Part shown: positions 55,905 through 64,000 of the stretch, one piece after another
Position numbering within the stretch: position 1 is the first letter of the stretch
How the letters are laid out: every line of letters starts with the position of its first letter
NCBI GenBank assembly: GCA_021713395.1
Contig: JAKJJT010000006.1
Coordinates: 1 to 64,000, forward strand
Reading direction: 5' to 3'
Source: Thiotrichales bacterium 19S9-11
GTDB taxonomy: Bacteria > Pseudomonadota > Gammaproteobacteria > Francisellales > Francisellaceae
DNA length: 64,000 bases
The notes under the pieces: generated by a model
What the model was told of the DNA's origin: nothing
The model's database searches: none
What the model saw: the letters and a program-made list of their open reading frames with translations, nothing else
Position numbers and translations under genes: made by a program

Positions 55905-56954
55905 ATGGATGATAGAGTTTATCAATGGAGTGTTATTGGCGCAGGCCCAGCGGGCATTACAGCAATTGGAAAGTTATTAGATAAAGGTGTTGATGCAAAT
56001 GATATTCTATGGATTTCTGATCATTTTAATGTTGGTGATTTTGGTCTTAGGTGGCAAGAAGTATCAAGTAATACAAAAGTAAGCGTATTTCTAAATTACC
56101 TTAACTCTGTTGAATCATTTCAATTTGATAAGATAAAAAATCAAGTAAGCATATCTCAGTTAGATATGGATCAGTGCTGTCATTTAAAGTATGCCTATGA
56201 ACCATTACAAATAATTAGTGATCAATTTTATCAAGACCTTGCTACAGAAGAAGGTAAAGTAGACAGTATTAGACAAATAGAAGGTAGTTGGCAAATAAGA
56301 GCAAATGATGATAAAAGTTTTCAATCAGAAAAAATTATTCTTGCTCAAGGCTCTCAAGCAAAACGATTGAAGTATGAAAAAGAGCAACTACCATTGGAAG
56401 TGGTATTGAATGAGTCAAAGCTAAAAGCACTAAAAGCAAACTCAACTGTTGCTGTCTTTGGAAGTTCACACTCTGCAATATTGGCAGTTAAAAATCTTCT
56501 AACTACCAATCATAAAGTGATTAATTTTTATCTAAATCCACTACGTTATGCATTAGAAATGGATGGTTGGACTTTATATGATAATACAGGGCTAAAAGGG
56601 CCTGTTGCTCAATGGTCTCGAGAAAATTTACATAATGATTTTCCTTTAAGTTTAGAAGAGTCAAACTATATTAGAGTTCCCTCTAACGAAATGATGGTTG
56701 ATCAATATTTAGATCAATGTGACTATGCTGTTTATGCGATTGGCTTCGATCGAAGATTAATTAAAATTAATCATGATGTGATCAATCATTATTGTGAGCA
56801 TAGTGGAATTATTGCACCAGGTGTTTTTGGTGTTGGAATTGCTTATCCTCAATCAATTCAAAGCCCAATAGGCACAGTAGAAGATCATGTTGGTCTATGG
56901 AAGTTTTCAAACTACCTAGACCAAGTATTACCGATTTGGTTGAATTATCATTAA
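55905..56954 (+). CDS. FAD/NAD(P)-dependent oxidoreductase
   Basis: A 349-residue flavoprotein. The N-terminal GAGPAGITAIGKLL is the FAD-binding Rossmann motif. A second nucleotide motif, VAVFGSSHSAILAVKNLL near 182-198, lies in the middle. IILAQGSQ and YAIGF complete a two-dinucleotide-binding arrangement as in pyridine-nucleotide-disulfide or monooxygenase-like enzymes. No redox-active CxxC is seen, so it is not a thioredoxin reductase. Substrate is unknown. AGGAG precedes the ATG. A DJ-1/PfpI gene follows by 31 bases and may be cotranscribed. Confidence 0.8.
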   Translation: MDDRVYQWSVIGAGPAGITAIGKLLDKGVDANDILWISDHFNVGDFGLRWQEVSSNTKVSVFLNYLNSVESFQFDKIKNQVSISQLDMDQCCHLKYAYEPLQIISDQFYQDLATEEGKVDSIRQIEGSWQIRANDDKSFQSEKIILAQGSQAKRLKYEKEQLPLEVVLNESKLKALKANSTVAVFGSSHSAILAVKNLLTTNHKVINFYLNPLRYALEMDGWTLYDNTGLKGPVAQWSRENLHNDFPLSLEESNYIRVPSNEMMVDQYLDQCDYAVYAIGFDRRLIKINHDVINHYCEHSGIIAPGVFGVGIAYPQSIQSPIGTVEDHVGLWKFSNYLDQVLPIWLNYH

Positions 56955-56985
56955 GCACTTAATCTTAATTGGAGGTTATTCTAAG

Positions 56986-57612
56986 ATGAAATCGATAGGC
57001 TTTTTACTTTACGATAATTTTGAAGAGTTAGATTTAATAGGTCCATGGGAAATGCTAACGATGTGGCGTGATTATGCTAAAGGACCTGAATGTTTTACGG
57101 TTGCTGGAAAAGCGCAAATAGTTCAGGCTAAAAAAGGTATGCGATTTGTACCAGATTATGACTTTACTAATGTGTCTGAATTTGATGTATTAGTTATCCC
57201 AGGAGGTCAAGGGTCAACAGCTGTGATTAATAATTCATCTATTATGAATTTTATTAAAGATTTTTCAAAACAAAAGAACAAGCAAATACTTGCTGTTTGC
57301 ACGGGTGTTAGTATTTTATACGCTGCAGGTTTATTAAAAGATCGTAACATAACCACACATCATCTACGTTCTGAACAATATGAAGCCACTAATGACGTGA
57401 AATTTATTTCTAGTCGTTATCAAAAAGATGGTAACATCTGGACTTCTGCTGGTGTTTCAGCAGGTATGGATATGGCGCTTGCATTTATTGCTGATATTGC
57501 TGGAGATGCTGTTGCTGGCAAAGTACAGAACCTAGCAGAATATTACCCAGATAATAAAATTTATTTAAACGATGAAGTGGTGTTACCAAAATATGTGAGC
57601 GACCTTAATTAG
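56986..57612 (+). CDS. DJ-1/PfpI family protein, isocyanide-hydratase-like
   Basis: A 208-residue single-domain DJ-1 superfamily protein. The nucleophile elbow is AVCTGVSIL with Cys105, and the N-terminal EELDLIGP supplies Asp16, a spacing like that recalled for bacterial isocyanide hydratase (Asp17/Cys101). PGGQGS and TSAGVSAGMDMALAFI are also typical of that branch. Substrate assignment is tentative; glyoxalase- or protease-type members share the fold. GGAGG precedes the ATG. The upstream gene is a flavoprotein. Confidence 0.85.
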   Translation: MKSIGFLLYDNFEELDLIGPWEMLTMWRDYAKGPECFTVAGKAQIVQAKKGMRFVPDYDFTNVSEFDVLVIPGGQGSTAVINNSSIMNFIKDFSKQKNKQILAVCTGVSILYAAGLLKDRNITTHHLRSEQYEATNDVKFISSRYQKDGNIWTSAGVSAGMDMALAFIADIAGDAVAGKVQNLAEYYPDNKIYLNDEVVLPKYVSDLN

Positions 57613-57682
57613 TATTAAGATTGCACCATTGATAGACTTGCATTAGAGTCATAAATAGAGATTATTAACCTAGGTTATTGAT

Positions 57683-58093
57683 ATGGAAATGAAAAGAAAA
57701 CTTTTAAATTTTAGTTATATTATTGCTGCATTATTCCTTACAGGGTGTGCATCAACACCACAATTTTATCCAAATGCAAAATATAAGGCGATGGGAGAAG
57801 CAGGCGCAGAAAAAGATGTTCAACAGTGTACTCAAGATGCTGATACCTATCTAAAATCTTCTGAAGCAAAGAAAATTTTAGGACAAGCAGGCAAGGGATC
57901 AATTGTTGGTGGCGTAGTTGGGGCTGTTGCTGGTGCTTTTTCAGGTAGTGTTGGTCAATCAGCTGTAATAGGCGCCTCAGTTGGAGGAGCTGCAGGAGGA
58001 GCAAGTGCAGCAGTTTCACCTGATGAGCTAAAGCGAAGCTTTATCGAAAAATGTTTACAAGATAAAGGCTATGATGTTATTGGGTGGGGTTAA
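57683..58093 (+). CDS. glycine-zipper outer-membrane lipoprotein
   Basis: A 136-residue predicted lipoprotein. The signal peptide ends in the lipobox LTGC near residue 22. The middle has a glycine/alanine-rich zipper with alternating small residues (GSIVGGVVGAVAGAFSGSVG, then GASVGGAAGGASAA), characteristic of membrane-inserting glycine-zipper proteins of the YMGG/SlyB-like kind. Short charged ends flank it. Function is unknown; such proteins often affect envelope integrity. It stands alone with 70 bp upstream and 112 bp downstream. A second in-frame ATG two codons in could also be used. Confidence 0.78.
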   Translation: MEMKRKLLNFSYIIAALFLTGCASTPQFYPNAKYKAMGEAGAEKDVQQCTQDADTYLKSSEAKKILGQAGKGSIVGGVVGAVAGAFSGSVGQSAVIGASVGGAAGGASAAVSPDELKRSFIEKCLQDKGYDVIGWG

Positions 58094-58169
58094 GCTTGGT
58101 CTATGAGATAAAAAAGAGCTTAAAACTTTAGCGTAACTAAAATTTGATTTTATGGTAATTTTTTTATTG

Positions 58170-58175
58170 TATAAT
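58170..58175 (+). promoter_or_regulatory. candidate -10 of the ankyrin gene
   Basis: A consensus TATAAT lies 30 bases before the ankyrin-gene ATG, with no good -35 at 16-18 bases (TTGATT occurs 20 bases upstream). The element is called on its perfect match and position only. Confidence 0.4.
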
Positions 58176-58205
58176 AGATGCCATCATTATTAATAAGGAA
58201 GAATT

Positions 58206-58871
58206 ATGGGGCGTACATTATGTGCAGCAGTCCTGATGGGGAGTCCAAAAGCTGTTCAAATAATATTTGATTATGATCATTACGATGTTAACTTTGTGAA
58301 CTCAAGTGGTGAGAGTATATTACATCATGCAGTTAAAGGTAATTCAGAAATTGTAGGCATGTTACTAGCAAAAAAACCAAATCTTGAAATTGAAGATAGA
58401 AGAAAGCAAACGCCATTACATTATGCTGCTAAGTCAGGAAAAATAGAGAATATAGGTCAATTGCTTAAAGAAGGAGCTAATATCAAAGCTGAAGATTATG
58501 ATGGTGATACTGCATTACATATTGCAGTTAAAAGCTATCAACTAGATGCAGTGAAAGTCCTAATAGATGCAGGCGCTGATATTAACCTTATGAATAAAAA
58601 TGGCAAAAAACCGCTAGACTGTGCCAATGAGCTAAGTGGCTACTTTGATAATATTAACAGTAAAATAATTAAAGTCTTAAAAACTGCAAATCAGTTTACA
58701 CATGGGCAAGTTGTAACTGATCAATATGGTTTTCTGATTTCTGAGCCACTTAGTGAGATATCTTATCCTATAGAAGGTACTGTAGAAAAAGTAAGTAATA
58801 AGGAACCCAAAAATATATTTACATATGGAGATGCTGGAGTTAAAGCTGATGAATATGGTTTTCTTATATAA
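58206..58871 (+). CDS. ankyrin-repeat protein with duplicated C-terminal motif
   Basis: A 221-residue protein. Three canonical ankyrin repeats are clear (about 35-64, 68-97 and 101-130; SILHHAVKGN, TPLHYAAKSG, TALHIAVKSY), with a degenerate one before and a partial one after. The tail holds two copies of a short unit: QFTHGQVVTDQYGFLI (163-178) and IFTYGDAGVKADEYGFLI (204-221). No signal peptide or enzymatic domain is present. Ankyrin repeats mediate protein binding and in host-associated bacteria are frequent in secreted effectors; secretion is not shown here. AAGGAAG precedes the ATG. Confidence 0.85.
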   Translation: MGRTLCAAVLMGSPKAVQIIFDYDHYDVNFVNSSGESILHHAVKGNSEIVGMLLAKKPNLEIEDRRKQTPLHYAAKSGKIENIGQLLKEGANIKAEDYDGDTALHIAVKSYQLDAVKVLIDAGADINLMNKNGKKPLDCANELSGYFDNINSKIIKVLKTANQFTHGQVVTDQYGFLISEPLSEISYPIEGTVEKVSNKEPKNIFTYGDAGVKADEYGFLI

Positions 58872-58962
58872 ATTACTTTAACTTAAACTTGTCACAAGTT
58901 ATTTATTCATGCATGATTGTTATCAGTTAGGACATGATGTGCTTCTTGCTGGACTAATAATT

Positions 58963-59314
58963 ATGAAACACATACGGCTATATACAGGAGATGATAACCA
59001 ATCACACCTTGAAGAAATAAGCATTGAGTACCTTGATGCTAAATACGGCAAATTGAGTAAAGCTACTAATACAAAAAGTATTATTTTTGGCAAAATTGAT
59101 GAACTAAAAGAAGTTGGTTGGCATAACCCACAAAATCCTCAATATATTGTTATGCTTAAAGGCGCTATGGAAATAGAAGTTGGAGATGGGAGTAAGCAGG
59201 TATTTCATCCAGGTGATGTATTATTATTAGAAGATTCTTACAGGGCAAGGACACATTACTCGAGCTGCTAGTGCTGAAGAAAGGCAGTATATGATTGTTA
59301 ATTTAGACGCTTAG
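58963..59314 (+). pseudogene. cupin-domain protein gene, frameshifted
   Basis: The N-terminal part reads as a small cupin protein (MKHIRLYTGDD..., then LKGAMEIEVGDG, VFHPGDVLLLEDS). After EDS the frame is lost and stops at TAG about 30 bases later. Removing one T at about 59236-59239 restores TGQGHITRAASAEERQYMIV and a normal stop at 59312-59314, giving about 116 residues with the expected cupin ending. So a single-base insertion has broken the gene; a sequencing error cannot be excluded. An upstream ATG at 58909 is not favoured. Confidence 0.8.
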
Positions 59315-59326
59315 AGTCAATACTTA

Positions 59327-59920
59327 CTAAACGACTTCAACCTCTAAACTTGGAAGATCATTTATATTATCACAATAATATATAATACTATCAGTTGGCG
59401 TGTTGGTGATACAGTTGATACAGTCATCTTTAACAATATTACCTTTCGTAAAACCACATCGTTTGGCAACTTTGATGCTTTTCTCATTCTGAGTATCAAT
59501 ACGAATCTGTACTAATTGAGCAGATAAGTTGTTAAGTGTATATCGAGTCAGTGCATTAACATACTCAGTAACTAAGCCTTTCCCTTGAAATCAACTATCA
59601 ATCCAATAGCCAATTTCATAGAGTGACTCTTGTGGCTTGCTACGATCATTATAACCACTAACACTAATGATCTTATCAGATACCTTATCAATTATAGTCA
59701 TAGGGAATTCATTTGAGCTATCATTCTCCGAACAAGAAACAGCATGTTCCACAAAAACTTTGGTTACTTCTAAACTTGGATCTTTAGCCCAAGGCATCCA
59801 TCGTTGTAACGCATCAAGTGAATGGTTGACTGCTTCATTAATTTGAATTTCATCACCAAGTTTAATGGGTCTAATAATTAAATTGGGTGTTTTTATGCAG
59901 TTTAGTTTGTGGATTTTCAT
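59327..59920 (-). pseudogene. GNAT (RimJ/RimL-like) acetyltransferase gene with an internal stop
   Basis: The reading frame is intact over about 198 codons except for one TGA at 59593-59591. It begins MKIHKLNCIKTPNLIIRPI, contains MTIIDKVSDKIISVSGYND and GYWIDS, and after the TGA continues FQGKGLVTEYVNALTRYTLN, then QIRIDTQNEKSIKVAKRCGF, the acetyl-CoA-binding core and C-terminal part of a GNAT enzyme. Family members have Arg after the equivalent Asp-Ser (DSRFQGKG), so a CGA-to-TGA change explains the lesion. The truncated product of 109 residues would lack the acetyl-CoA loop. It ends 12 bases from the broken cupin gene, convergently. Confidence 0.83.
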
Positions 59921-60035
59921 GATATTTCATAAAACACTTTTGTCTCCTTATACTAGTATATTACACAAATAAACCTTTTGGATCTATATAAAATTAAGTA
60001 CAATAAATGCTTTTAATTATTAAGAAGAATGAGCA

Positions 60036-60314
60036 ATGACAACAGAAACTATATTTTGTCAAAAATTACAAAAAGACGGTGTTAAACTATCATTTGCACC
60101 TTATCCTGGTGAGCTTGGTCAAAAGATTGTAGAAAATATTTCTCAAGAAGCTTGGCAAATGTGGTTAAATCACCAAGTGATTTTAATTAATGAGTATCGC
60201 TTAGATCTAATGGATTCAGAAGCTCGTAAATTTCTTCAAGCAGAAATGGTTAAATTTTTATTTGAAGGTAAAGATGAAAAACCAGAGCAATTTGTTGAGG
60301 TTGGTTCTAAGTAA
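60036..60314 (+). CDS. yggX: probable Fe(2+)-trafficking / oxidative damage protection protein YggX
   Basis: A 92-residue protein matching YggX from end to end: IFCQKLQKDG with the conserved Cys8, FAPYPGELGQKI, SQEAWQMWLNHQVILINEYRL and the C-terminal MVKFLFEG. YggX limits oxidative damage to Fe-S proteins and has been linked to iron transfer. It is transcribed toward holA with only four bases between the stops. Confidence 0.95.
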   Translation: MTTETIFCQKLQKDGVKLSFAPYPGELGQKIVENISQEAWQMWLNHQVILINEYRLDLMDSEARKFLQAEMVKFLFEGKDEKPEQFVEVGSK

Positions 60315-60318
60315 AAGC

Positions 60319-61311
60319 TTAAGGCAATAATACATCAACAATTTGTCGCCAGGCTGCTTCTGTTTGATAGGACTTAAGTAGCTGGTCTGTTTGATAGCAT
60401 AAAGATAATTTATGCTTTAACCTCTCAATTGAATGGCACTTAAGTGCATTTAGATATAACGTTTGGCGATTTTTCCAGATACGATTTTGTGTAAATAGCT
60501 GATTTAATTCATTTGTTGTTGCAGCTTGTTTAAAAGTTAGCAGTAGGCGAATATCTTGACTAAGCGCCCATAATAATAAAACTAGCTCTGTATCTGACTC
60601 TTTTAGCTGATTAATGATTAAGAGCATGTGTTTAAGGTTATTTTGTAAAAAAGCATCACTTAATGCATAAATATCATAATGACTTTGAGTTGAGATGATT
60701 TCACTAATATCATCTTCAGTGATTGTTTGATCTTTATGACTAATGGCAAGTTTTTGTAATGTTTGATCAGTTGCTAGAAAATTACCTTCTGTTTGCTCAA
60801 TTAAGCGCTGTGTAGCATTATTAGACAGTCTGATTTGATAGCTTGTGCTTAGCTTATAAATCATTGTTTGCATTTGAGAGCGGTTAAAAGGCCAAATAGG
60901 CAACGTTAATCCTGAGTTATCTAATGCTTGATACCATTTTTGTTTTTGTTGTTTTGAGTTTAATTGAGGCAGAATCAGTATTAGGCGTGTATCTAAACTA
61001 TCATGTTGATCGTTAGCAAATTCAGTGATGAGTTTTTTTGACTTTTCATCAGGCATTTGTGTAAAGCGAATGACTAATAACTGCTTTTCGCTAAATAGCG
61101 AAAAGTTATCAGATCGTTGATAAAACCATTCTGAATCTAACGATTTATCACAATATTGATATTCTTTATTCTCAAAGCCTTTTTTAGTTAGGTAATTTAT
61201 AATTATTTTCAGTGCTTTTTCTTTCTGCCAGGGTTCATCTCCAGAGATAATATAGCTAAGATAATCTTTTTGCTTTAATATGGTAGATAGGTTATTAAAG
61301 TAAGCTTTCAT
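60319..61311 (-). CDS. holA: DNA polymerase III delta subunit
   Basis: A 330-residue clamp-loader delta subunit, which opens the beta clamp. The N-terminal AAA-like domain starts with YIISGDEPWQKEKALKII, followed by QLLVIRF, and the helical collar domain has SEIISTQSHYDIYALSDAFL. Walker A is degenerate as expected. It lies two bases after lptE in the conserved leuS-lptE-holA order. Confidence 0.93.
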   Translation of the reverse strand: MKAYFNNLSTILKQKDYLSYIISGDEPWQKEKALKIIINYLTKKGFENKEYQYCDKSLDSEWFYQRSDNFSLFSEKQLLVIRFTQMPDEKSKKLITEFANDQHDSLDTRLILILPQLNSKQQKQKWYQALDNSGLTLPIWPFNRSQMQTMIYKLSTSYQIRLSNNATQRLIEQTEGNFLATDQTLQKLAISHKDQTITEDDISEIISTQSHYDIYALSDAFLQNNLKHMLLIINQLKESDTELVLLLWALSQDIRLLLTFKQAATTNELNQLFTQNRIWKNRQTLYLNALKCHSIERLKHKLSLCYQTDQLLKSYQTEAAWRQIVDVLLP

Positions 61312-61313
61312 AA

Positions 61314-61889
61314 TTAGTTTTTACTGTCACTATTATCAGGAATAATAATATTTTCATCAGTTGTATCTATTGTTTGAACTAGGCTGAGTGACCCAATCAG
61401 CGCACTAGCTGCTTCATCACGTAGATCTGAGGTTAATTGAATAACTTTATTATTAGCAGATAGCTGTTGTGTTGCATTACTAGAATACGTTGCTGATTTT
61501 GTAATTGTTCTTTGAGGTAATAAAGTATGATCTTTGTTGTCAATGATTTTATAAGTAACGTTATAAGTTACTAAATATTGACCTGCTGATAAATTACCTG
61601 TGACACTTTGCATGTTATTTGTGCTGTTAGCTTTAGAAATCACTAAAGTAGCAGATGCATCTTTAGGAGAACTAACAATGGTAATATTTGATGCTCTTAG
61701 TAAAGGTTTTAACGTGCTAACAAACTGATAGTCATTGGTTTGATTATCAATATAAAGTTTTTGAACAGACTTAGGTACCTCAATATTTAATCCACGTAAA
61801 TGAAAGCCACAGCCATAAAGAATGAGTGTTGTAATTATGATAAATAAATATTTACTTATTAGTTTAGAAATGAGTTTAAATGTTTCCAT
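61314..61889 (-). CDS. lptE: LPS-assembly lipoprotein LptE
   Basis: A 191-residue outer-membrane lipoprotein that plugs the LptD barrel and delivers LPS to the surface. The lipobox LYGC follows a hydrophobic signal segment (about 12-28), and GFHLRGL directly after the Cys is the LptE signature. The ATG at 61889 is chosen because GGAG lies nine bases before it; a longer frame starting ten codons upstream overlaps the end of leuS. Gene order leuS-lptE-holA matches the enterobacterial arrangement. Confidence 0.93.
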   Translation of the reverse strand: METFKLISKLISKYLFIIITTLILYGCGFHLRGLNIEVPKSVQKLYIDNQTNDYQFVSTLKPLLRASNITIVSSPKDASATLVISKANSTNNMQSVTGNLSAGQYLVTYNVTYKIIDNKDHTLLPQRTITKSATYSSNATQQLSANNKVIQLTSDLRDEAASALIGSLSLVQTIDTTDENIIIPDNSDSKN

Positions 61890-61893
61890 TAAT

Positions 61894-64000
61894 TTAAGCT
61901 CCAACAACAATGTTAACAAGTTTTTTAGGGATATAGACGACTTTATGGATAGATTTTTCAGAAGTAAACTTAATCACGTTTTCTTGTGATAATGCAATTG
62001 CTTCAACAGATTCTTTATCCAGGTTTGCATCAACAGTAATTTTTGCCCTAACTTTACCATTGACTTGTACAACTAGTGTCATTTCATCTGCAATTAATGC
62101 GCGACTATCAGGTGATGGCCAACTAGCTTTTAGAATATTTTCACCAAAGCCTAATTTTTGCCATAAATAATGTGTAATATGGGGTGTAATTGGTGAAAGT
62201 AGGCGAAGCAATATGCTCATGCCTTCATAAATTAAGTGATTTGATTCAGCTTTAGATAAGGCATTAAAAATTTTCATTGCAGCAGAAACAACAGTATTAA
62301 ATTGATTTTTAGAGATATCAAAGATTGCTTGCTTTAATGCAATATGAATATCATATCGGATAGACTTATCATTTCGACTTAAGTCTGTCTTATCTAGTGA
62401 TATCGATTCATTTTTGTGAATATCGTCAAACATTGGTTGATAAGACATAGCGTAACTGTAAACTTTCTTTAAAAAACGATGCGCACCTTCAACGCCTTGA
62501 TCAGACCACTCTAGTGATTGTTCAGGCGGCGCTGCAAATAAGCTAAATAGTCGTGCAGTATCAACACCATATTGGTCAATTAGTGCTTGCGGATCTACTG
62601 TGTTACCTTTTGATTTGGACATTTTTGATCCATCTTTAAGTACCATGCCTTGTGTTAATAGGCTTTTAAAAGGTTCATCACTATTTACAAGTCCCATATC
62701 TCTCATGGCTTTATGGAAAAAGCGAGCATAAAGTAAGTGTAAAATGGCATGCTCAACACCTCCGACGTACTGATCAACAGGCAACCAATAGTTTGCTTCG
62801 TCATCTAGCATTTTAGGCGCATTTGGACACGCACTACGCGCATAATACCATGAAGAGTCCATGAACGTATCAAATGTGTCTGTTTCTCTATGTGCTTGAC
62901 CATTACATTTTGGGCAAGTTGCTTCATAGAAACTTTTAATTGATTTTAGTGGGGATCCTGCCTCTGTTAATGTGACGTCTTCAGGTAAAACAACAGGTAA
63001 GTTTTCTTCTCTTTCAGGTAAAGTACCACATTTTTTACAGTGTATCATTGGGATTGGGCAACCCCAGTAACGCTGACGAGAAATCCCCCAATCATGTAAT
63101 CGGTAATTGATGGTTTCTTTCGCATGCTTATTTGCAATTAAATGATCTTTCATTGCATTATATGCTTCACTAAAATTTAAACCATCATAGCCATTAGAGT
63201 TTTCTAAAATGCCATAGTCAGTTAGGGCTGACTGGCTAAAATCATGATTTTTTCCATCTTCATAATGAATAACAGGTAGGATAGGTAAGTTATATTTTTG
63301 AGCAAACTCCCAATCACGCTGGTCATGTGCTGGAACTGACATAACGGCGCCAGTGCCATAGCTCATCAGAACAAAATTAGCAGTCCAAATGGGAATTTCT
63401 TTACCTGATAGGGGGTGAATTGCTTTAAACCCAGTATCAATGCCTTTTTTCTCAATTGTTGCCTGATCTGCTTCCATCGTTGAAGTCTGCTTGCATTCTT
63501 TTTGGAAAGCAATTATCTCAGGGTTATTTTTAGCTGCTTCAATTGCTAAAGGATGATCAGGTGCAACTGCAAGGTAACTGACGCCATATAAGGTGTCAGG
63601 CCGTGTTGTAAATACTTCAATCTGTTCGTTATGGTCTTTGATATCAAATATGATATCTAGACCTTTTGATTTTCCAATCCAGTTAGTTTGCATTATTTTA
63701 ACTGCATCCGGCCAATTATCAAGCTGGCTCATGTCATCTAAAAGCTCATCAGCATAGTCAGTAATTTTAATAAACCACTGTGGTATTGCTTTTTTCTCAA
63801 CAACGGCACCAGATCGCCAGCCCTTACCATCAATAACTTGTTCATTTGCTAAAACAGTTTGATCAACAGGATCCCAGTTAACAACCGAGTTTTTACGATA
63901 GACTAAACCTTTTTCATAAAGTTTGATAAAAAACCATTGCTCCCATTGATAGTACTCAGGTTTACAAGTTGCAAGTTCTCGTGACCAGTCATATCCAAAC
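61894..64000 (-). CDS. leuS: leucyl-tRNA synthetase (5' end beyond the window)
   Basis: A class I aminoacyl-tRNA synthetase charging tRNA-Leu; 702 codons are present and the N-terminal part, with the HIGH motif, lies beyond position 64000. The frame stays open to the edge, reading [20 protein letters not shown] just inside it. Visible are the CP1 editing domain ([20 protein letters not shown]), zinc-like CKKCG and CPKC pairs, the KMSKSKGNT catalytic loop, and the C-terminal LeuS domain ending VVGA. An internal ATG at 63732 is not the start. lptE follows after four bases. Confidence 0.97.
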   Translation of the reverse strand, partial: FGYDWSRELATCKPEYYQWEQWFFIKLYEKGLVYRKNSVVNWDPVDQTVLANEQVIDGKGWRSGAVVEKKAIPQWFIKITDYADELLDDMSQLDNWPDAVKIMQTNWIGKSKGLDIIFDIKDHNEQIEVFTTRPDTLYGVSYLAVAPDHPLAIEAAKNNPEIIAFQKECKQTSTMEADQATIEKKGIDTGFKAIHPLSGKEIPIWTANFVLMSYGTGAVMSVPAHDQRDWEFAQKYNLPILPVIHYEDGKNHDFSQSALTDYGILENSNGYDGLNFSEAYNAMKDHLIANKHAKETINYRLHDWGISRQRYWGCPIPMIHCKKCGTLPEREENLPVVLPEDVTLTEAGSPLKSIKSFYEATCPKCNGQAHRETDTFDTFMDSSWYYARSACPNAPKMLDDEANYWLPVDQYVGGVEHAILHLLYARFFHKAMRDMGLVNSDEPFKSLLTQGMVLKDGSKMSKSKGNTVDPQALIDQYGVDTARLFSLFAAPPEQSLEWSDQGVEGAHRFLKKVYSYAMSYQPMFDDIHKNESISLDKTDLSRNDKSIRYDIHIALKQAIFDISKNQFNTVVSAAMKIFNALSKAESNHLIYEGMSILLRLLSPITPHITHYLWQKLGFGENILKASWPSPDSRALIADEMTLVVQVNGKVRAKITVDANLDKESVEAIALSQENVIKFTSEKSIHKVVYIPKKLVNIVVGA

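Noticed and set aside
57666-57677. 12-bp palindrome TAACCTAGGTTA before the lipoprotein gene
   Set aside because: A palindrome this short is expected by chance several times in 64 kb, and no regulator is nearby.
58909-58962. Upstream ATG for the cupin gene
   Set aside because: No ribosome binding site, and the family begins at the MKHIRLYTG methionine.
59591-59593. TGA in the GNAT gene as selenocysteine or recoding
   Set aside because: No hairpin or selenoprotein family precedent; the aligned position is Arg in relatives, so a CGA-to-TGA mutation is sufficient.

Overview
The window is a contiguous chromosomal segment of an AT-rich gammaproteobacterium. Evidence for the lineage: TamA/TamB, LptE, CydABX, HemF, CbpA/CbpM, YggX and a ddl-ftsQAZ-lpxC block, all with bacterial Shine-Dalgarno starts. 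The low-GC codon use, the lemA/M48 pair, the ankyrin protein and the gene mix recall the Francisella/Fastidiosibacter/Piscirickettsia side of the class. That placement is an inference; no phylogenetic marker was compared. No insertion sequence, phage gene, CRISPR array or tRNA gene was seen.

Layout. 1-221: 3' end of an rRNA operon (23S tail, 5S, terminator). 0.3-7 kb: a degenerate alpha/beta hydrolase, a HAD phosphatase and tamAB. 7-13.5 kb: tadA followed by the distal dcw cluster (murB, ddl, ftsQ, ftsA, ftsZ, lpxC). 13.6-21.2 kb: lemA and an M48 protease, a LysR/MFS divergent pair, an aromatic-amino-acid-type permease, a response regulator with a ruined GGDEF site, and cbpA/cbpM. 21.2-29.8 kb: a lysine-centred region. 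One side is a putative five-gene operon (lysine-6-dehydrogenase/saccharopine-type enzyme, ALDH7, DUF1338/HglS-like dioxygenase, DUF6622-like membrane protein, racemase); the divergent side is cadBA. 29.8-33.1 kb: ackA-pta.

33.3-44.0 kb is one long collinear operon, hypABFCDE-hydBGDA plus a nickel permease, encoding a cytoplasmic group 3b NADP-linked [NiFe] hydrogenase with its metal insertion machinery. The protease needed to mature its large subunit lies just beyond on the other strand, downstream of cydABX and hemF, so oxidase, haem synthesis and hydrogenase maturation may share a transcript. An FNR-type regulator with all four cluster cysteines follows at 49.3 kb. FNR-like boxes are visible before hypA, between cydA and fnr, and before a universal-stress gene. 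The hypA and usp boxes sit about 41.5 bp upstream of the start predicted from a good -10 element, the classic activating geometry. Together these suggest an oxygen-responsive regulon packed into about 20 kb.

50-64 kb: a CPA2 antiporter, recF, uvrB with an unknown companion, a flavoprotein, a DJ-1/PfpI protein, a glycine-zipper lipoprotein and an ankyrin-repeat protein. Two neighbouring genes have each been broken by a single base change (a frameshifted cupin gene and a GNAT gene with an internal stop). The end holds yggX and the leuS-lptE-holA operon, with leuS running off the window edge.

The main unrecognised proteins are at 44116-44583, 49931-50299 and 55334-55780.
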